36,114 nt of DNA from a virus. The notes under the pieces are model-generated. The model was not told the DNA's origin, did no database searches, and saw only the letters and a program-made list of their open reading frames with translations. A program made the translations under genes and the position numbers. This document shows, in pieces, positions 33,073-36,114 of the stretch (its first letter is position 1; each line of letters starts with the position of its first letter). The stretch spans positions 1 to 36,114 of the IMG/VR virus record IMGVR_UViG_3300034284_001122; one strand, written 5' to 3'.

Positions 33073-36000
33073 ATGAATTTGAACGAAAAAGATAAACCAG
33101 TAGTAAAAAAGACCGTAGTAGTATATTCAGGTCGTTTCCAACCATTCCATAAAGGGCATTATGTTTCTTATTTAAAACTTGCTCAAAAATTTGGAAAATC
33201 AAATGTATATATTGGAACCTCCAATGATACATCGGGTCCTAAATCTCCTTTTAATTTTGATGAGAAGGTAACAATAATTACTACAATGTTTGGAATACCG
33301 AAAGATAAGATAGTTCAAGTTCGGAATCCGTATGCTCCAAAAGAAATATTATCTCAATTTGATGGTAAAACTACTGCGTATGTAGCAGCAGTTGGAGAAA
33401 AGGATGCAGATAGATTAGCTGGTAAATATTTTAAACCATATAAAGAAAAAGCTGGATACGGATACAATGAAATTGGATATGTGTATGCCGTTCCTGCTGA
33501 ATCAAATCCAATTAGTGGAACAGATGTTCGTAATTGGTTGGGTAGTGGAGATGATGAATCTAAAAAGAAAGGATTCTTAAAAGCATATCCAAAATTTAAT
33601 AAAGATGTATTCGGTATGATAACAGGTAAATTGAATGAAAATGGTTTTCCAGGTGGTATAGGAACTGGATTAAATCTTCCAGGAGGATACATTAATGGGG
33701 CACCAACGGGTTCAACGGATGAGAGTAATAATACAAAGCCATCGTATGAGATGAGACCAGAACCACATCCTACACGGCATGAAACCGAACATCCAACAAA
33801 TGAGTTATATAACCCAATTGCAGAAATACTTGGTAGAGTTGCAATGGAAGAAATGTTTGAAGAATTTACCAGAACATATTTTAACGAAGAGAGTGAAGCT
33901 GAAAAAATGGGATTAGTCCATTTAGGTGGTGGATACTATGGTAAAGAAGGACAACCTGCTAGTCATAAATCAGAAGATGGTAAAATTAGAACCCTAACTC
34001 CCGCTGAAGTAGCTGCAGTTCAGAAAAAACAAAGTGGTGGAATACCAAAACCACCTCCACCTCCACCACCTCCACCACCACAACCAGGGCAACCTGTAAA
34101 TAAGGGGGCAACTGCACAAGGTAAGGTGGATGCAACGAAACCAAAACAAGGTGTACCAAAACCACCACCACCACCACCACCGCCACCACCATCTCAAAAA
34201 TTAAGTGGAGGTGAGTTAAAATCGTCTGCCGAAAAATCTGATAAAGAAAAGAAAGACGCGAAAACAACAGAAAAATTAACTACTGCTAGAAAAGGATTAT
34301 CAAAAGAAGATAATGAAACAATAGATAAAGTAAACAACCCACAATCCGAAGAAAGAAAGGGAATGTTGGGTAATATTAAATCTGGCTTACAGAAATTCGG
34401 AAAAGGATTAGCACATTGGGCACATCATAAAAAAGAAATGATTGGTGGGACGATGGATGCGGCTAAAGCTGTAATGAATCGTAAAAAAATTGGTTCTACT
34501 AAAAATAAAGAAACTGGCGAATGGGAATACTCCGATGAAAAACGAAAAGAACAAATAAAACATATCAAACATACTGCGTTGGATGTTGGATTGATATTCG
34601 GTTCTATGGCATTGGGTGGAGCAGGTGTAGCGGTTGCTAAAGCAGTTATGGCAGGAGCTGCTACTGGCGGTGCAATTGGAGGAGCCGCTCTATCCGGAGC
34701 AACTGGTGCATTTACACATGGTGCGGTTGGATTTGGTGTCCATTTAGGCAAGGATATTGCAAAACACGCTACATTGGAAGCAATGGGATTGGGTGGAGTA
34801 AGTGCTGCAGGAACAGGTGCCGCTTTATCAACAGCCACATTGGGTATATTGGAAGGTATTGATGCATCATCTGATACTCAAAAGTTTTCTGCAAATTTGT
34901 TAAAAACCGTTGCAGAAAAAATGGAAACATATAAAATGAGTGATGAACAATTATTGGCTTCAATTGAATCATATAAAAAGCAAAAACCACAACAGGCGGT
35001 ATCTAAATTAGTAGGTAATTTAAATGAAACTCTTTCAGAAACAAAACAACAATCTATTCAGAACTTTGTAGAGTTTGCAACTAAAAGATTGAAGTTAAAA
35101 GAATCTCCAAATGTAACATTAGTTGGTGGTAGAGAATTTGCTGAAGTAAAAACATCTTTGGGTGGGTATAATCCAGATGATAAATCAATATATGTTGCAA
35201 CAGAGGGTAGATTGACGGCAGATATACTTCGTACAGTTGCGCATGAAATGGTTCATAGAAAGCAAGATGAGTTGGGATTAGTTAGAAATTCAGAAAAAGA
35301 TGGGGCAGATGGTTCTCCTATAGAAAACCAAGCACACGCAGTAGCTGGAATCCTAATGAGAGAGTATGGTAGAATAAACAAACAAATATATAATGAGGTT
35401 AGTAATGTGGGAACTGCAAATACGGCAGATGTTCCTGATGGTTCTTTCATAAAAAAAGGAAAAAAAAGAAAATTAGATTCGGATAAAGGTGAAGCTTGGT
35501 ACACAGGTGGAGGATACACTCAAACCGATTTCCCAGAAGCAGATGCTATATTTGGAGATGATGATGCGGAAGAAAGAACTGTAAAATACACTATAAAAAA
35601 TTTACCAAATATTGATTATGTTGAAACTGATTTTTTTAAAGAAGACATTAATTTGGATGTTGATAAAGGTGATGAAGTTTTAATGGGTAAGTTTAAAAAT
35701 AAAAAAGTTACCGTTAAAGATATTGGAACTGATGACCACGGAATGCCGACAATTAATGGTAAAAAAGCGGCAACATTTAGAATACCAAAAGGAGAATCCA
35801 TAGGTGCAGCAACTCATTCAAAACACGCAAAAAGTGGTGCTCAAAGAGATTTTCTACATCACCATAAAACTGGGAATTACACTCCTGATTTGGGATATCC
35901 TGCTGAATTAGATACAGTTGATTTTGATGATACCACTAAACAGGTAGGACATCAATTAAATAAAAAAGATACCGAAGATAGAGGATATGAACTTGCAAAA

Positions 36001-36114
36001 TCTTTAAAAGAAGCACAGGCAGTTAGTGGTGGAAAAGTTCATAAGTTTATTACGGGTAAGAATTTAGGATTTAAGGGTAAAAAGTATTCCGAAATTGAAT
36101 TTGAAACTTTAGGT
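33073..36114 (+). CDS. Giant multidomain protein: nucleotidyltransferase + Pro-rich linkers + zincin metallopeptidase (partial, >1014 aa)
   Basis: The frame opens at the ATG at 33073 and runs to the window edge without a stop. Residues 15-160 are a HxGH nucleotidyltransferase domain (NMNAT/FAD-synthase type): GRFQPFHKGHY (20-30) and ISGTDVR (147-153). Residues 160-320 contain GLVHLGGGYYGK. Two runs of ten Pro (327-336 and 364-373) flank a Lys-rich spacer. A Gly/Ala-rich hydrophobic region lies at about 503-590 and may be membrane-active. HEMVH (724-728) is a zincin HExxH site, with Glu751 in ENQAHA a candidate third ligand. Residues about 850-900 hold a small basic domain (VLMGKFKNKKVTVKDIG). 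This layout resembles polyvalent phage proteins thought to be packaged and injected, but that is inference. Confidence 0.8.
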   Translation, partial: MNLNEKDKPVVKKTVVVYSGRFQPFHKGHYVSYLKLAQKFGKSNVYIGTSNDTSGPKSPFNFDEKVTIITTMFGIPKDKIVQVRNPYAPKEILSQFDGKTTAYVAAVGEKDADRLAGKYFKPYKEKAGYGYNEIGYVYAVPAESNPISGTDVRNWLGSGDDESKKKGFLKAYPKFNKDVFGMITGKLNENGFPGGIGTGLNLPGGYINGAPTGSTDESNNTKPSYEMRPEPHPTRHETEHPTNELYNPIAEILGRVAMEEMFEEFTRTYFNEESEAEKMGLVHLGGGYYGKEGQPASHKSEDGKIRTLTPAEVAAVQKKQSGGIPKPPPPPPPPPPQPGQPVNKGATAQGKVDATKPKQGVPKPPPPPPPPPPSQKLSGGELKSSAEKSDKEKKDAKTTEKLTTARKGLSKEDNETIDKVNNPQSEERKGMLGNIKSGLQKFGKGLAHWAHHKKEMIGGTMDAAKAVMNRKKIGSTKNKETGEWEYSDEKRKEQIKHIKHTALDVGLIFGSMALGGAGVAVAKAVMAGAATGGAIGGAALSGATGAFTHGAVGFGVHLGKDIAKHATLEAMGLGGVSAAGTGAALSTATLGILEGIDASSDTQKFSANLLKTVAEKMETYKMSDEQLLASIESYKKQKPQQAVSKLVGNLNETLSETKQQSIQNFVEFATKRLKLKESPNVTLVGGREFAEVKTSLGGYNPDDKSIYVATEGRLTADILRTVAHEMVHRKQDELGLVRNSEKDGADGSPIENQAHAVAGILMREYGRINKQIYNEVSNVGTANTADVPDGSFIKKGKKRKLDSDKGEAWYTGGGYTQTDFPEADAIFGDDDAEERTVKYTIKNLPNIDYVETDFFKEDINLDVDKGDEVLMGKFKNKKVTVKDIGTDDHGMPTINGKKAATFRIPKGESIGAATHSKHAKSGAQRDFLHHHKTGNYTPDLGYPAELDTVDFDDTTKQVGHQLNKKDTEDRGYELAKSLKEAQAVSGGKVHKFITGKNLGFKGKKYSEIEFETLG
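34042..34194 (+). repeat. Paired decaproline tracts
   Basis: Two runs of ten Pro codons (34051-34080 and 34162-34191) are each preceded by a Lys-Pro-type lead (IPK and VPK). The mixed CCT/CCA/CCG codons suggest selection for proline rather than simple slippage. They separate the nucleotidyltransferase part from the hydrophobic and peptidase parts. Such runs stall ribosomes and usually need elongation factor P for translation. Confidence 0.85.

Noticed and set aside
33986-34838. Several - strand open frames rich in Trp/Val or Pro/Ala
   Set aside because: They are complements of the poly-Pro and Gly/Ala codons of the giant + strand gene and carry no recognisable domain.

Overview
This window looks like part of a large, AT-rich (roughly 30% GC by eye), densely packed tailed-phage genome of general T4-like character. 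The signs are a Rad50/SbcC-type (gp46-like) recombination subunit at the left edge, a 1625-residue tail fibre ending in a self-cleaving S74 chaperone, T4-late-like TATAAATA boxes in the only sizeable intergenic gap, and nearly every gene overlapping or abutting the next. No start codon is preceded by a GGAGG-type Shine-Dalgarno; most follow A/T-rich runs such as TAAAAAT. That suggests a Bacteroidota host, but this is an inference. No tRNA, rRNA, CRISPR array, integrase or insertion sequence was seen.

Layout. (1) 1-1874: 3' end of the gp46-like gene on +, meeting two translationally coupled - strand genes, a 59-residue ribbon-helix-helix protein and an SGNH hydrolase. (2) 1875-1978: 104-base divergent control region. 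(3) 1979-7380: tail fibre plus a small Thr-rich, mucin-like virion-type protein. (4) 7396-33058: about 26 kb of co-directional genes for making and transferring glycans. It holds GT-A, GT4, GT2/GT92-like and GT7 glycosyltransferases, three GT-B-like paralogues, a methyltransferase, two radical SAM enzymes, three short-chain epimerase/reductases, an RmlC-like epimerase, three more SGNH proteins, a HAD phosphatase, a COG5610-like protein, and a thiamine-diphosphate enzyme split into two minimal subunits about 7 kb apart. (5) 33073-end: an open-ended giant protein joining a nucleotidyltransferase, proline-rich linkers, a Gly/Ala hydrophobic region and an HExxH zinc-metallopeptidase site.

How it may work together (inference): the phage appears able to remodel nucleotide sugars and attach them to an acceptor. 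No sugar-1-phosphate nucleotidylyltransferase or 4,6-dehydratase was recognised, so activated sugars probably come from the host. The acceptor could be the phage's own virion (the Thr-rich protein next door is an obvious candidate), host surface glycans, or another molecule.

The most notable observation is that three GT7 (beta-1,4-galactosyltransferase-like) enzymes each carry a LamG/concanavalin-like lectin domain nested inside the catalytic fold, with the GT7 C-terminal DGLNS-type segment resuming after the lectin; one of the three has lost key active-site residues. Apart from the 104-base gap at 1875-1978, no gene-free stretch exceeds about 40 bases.
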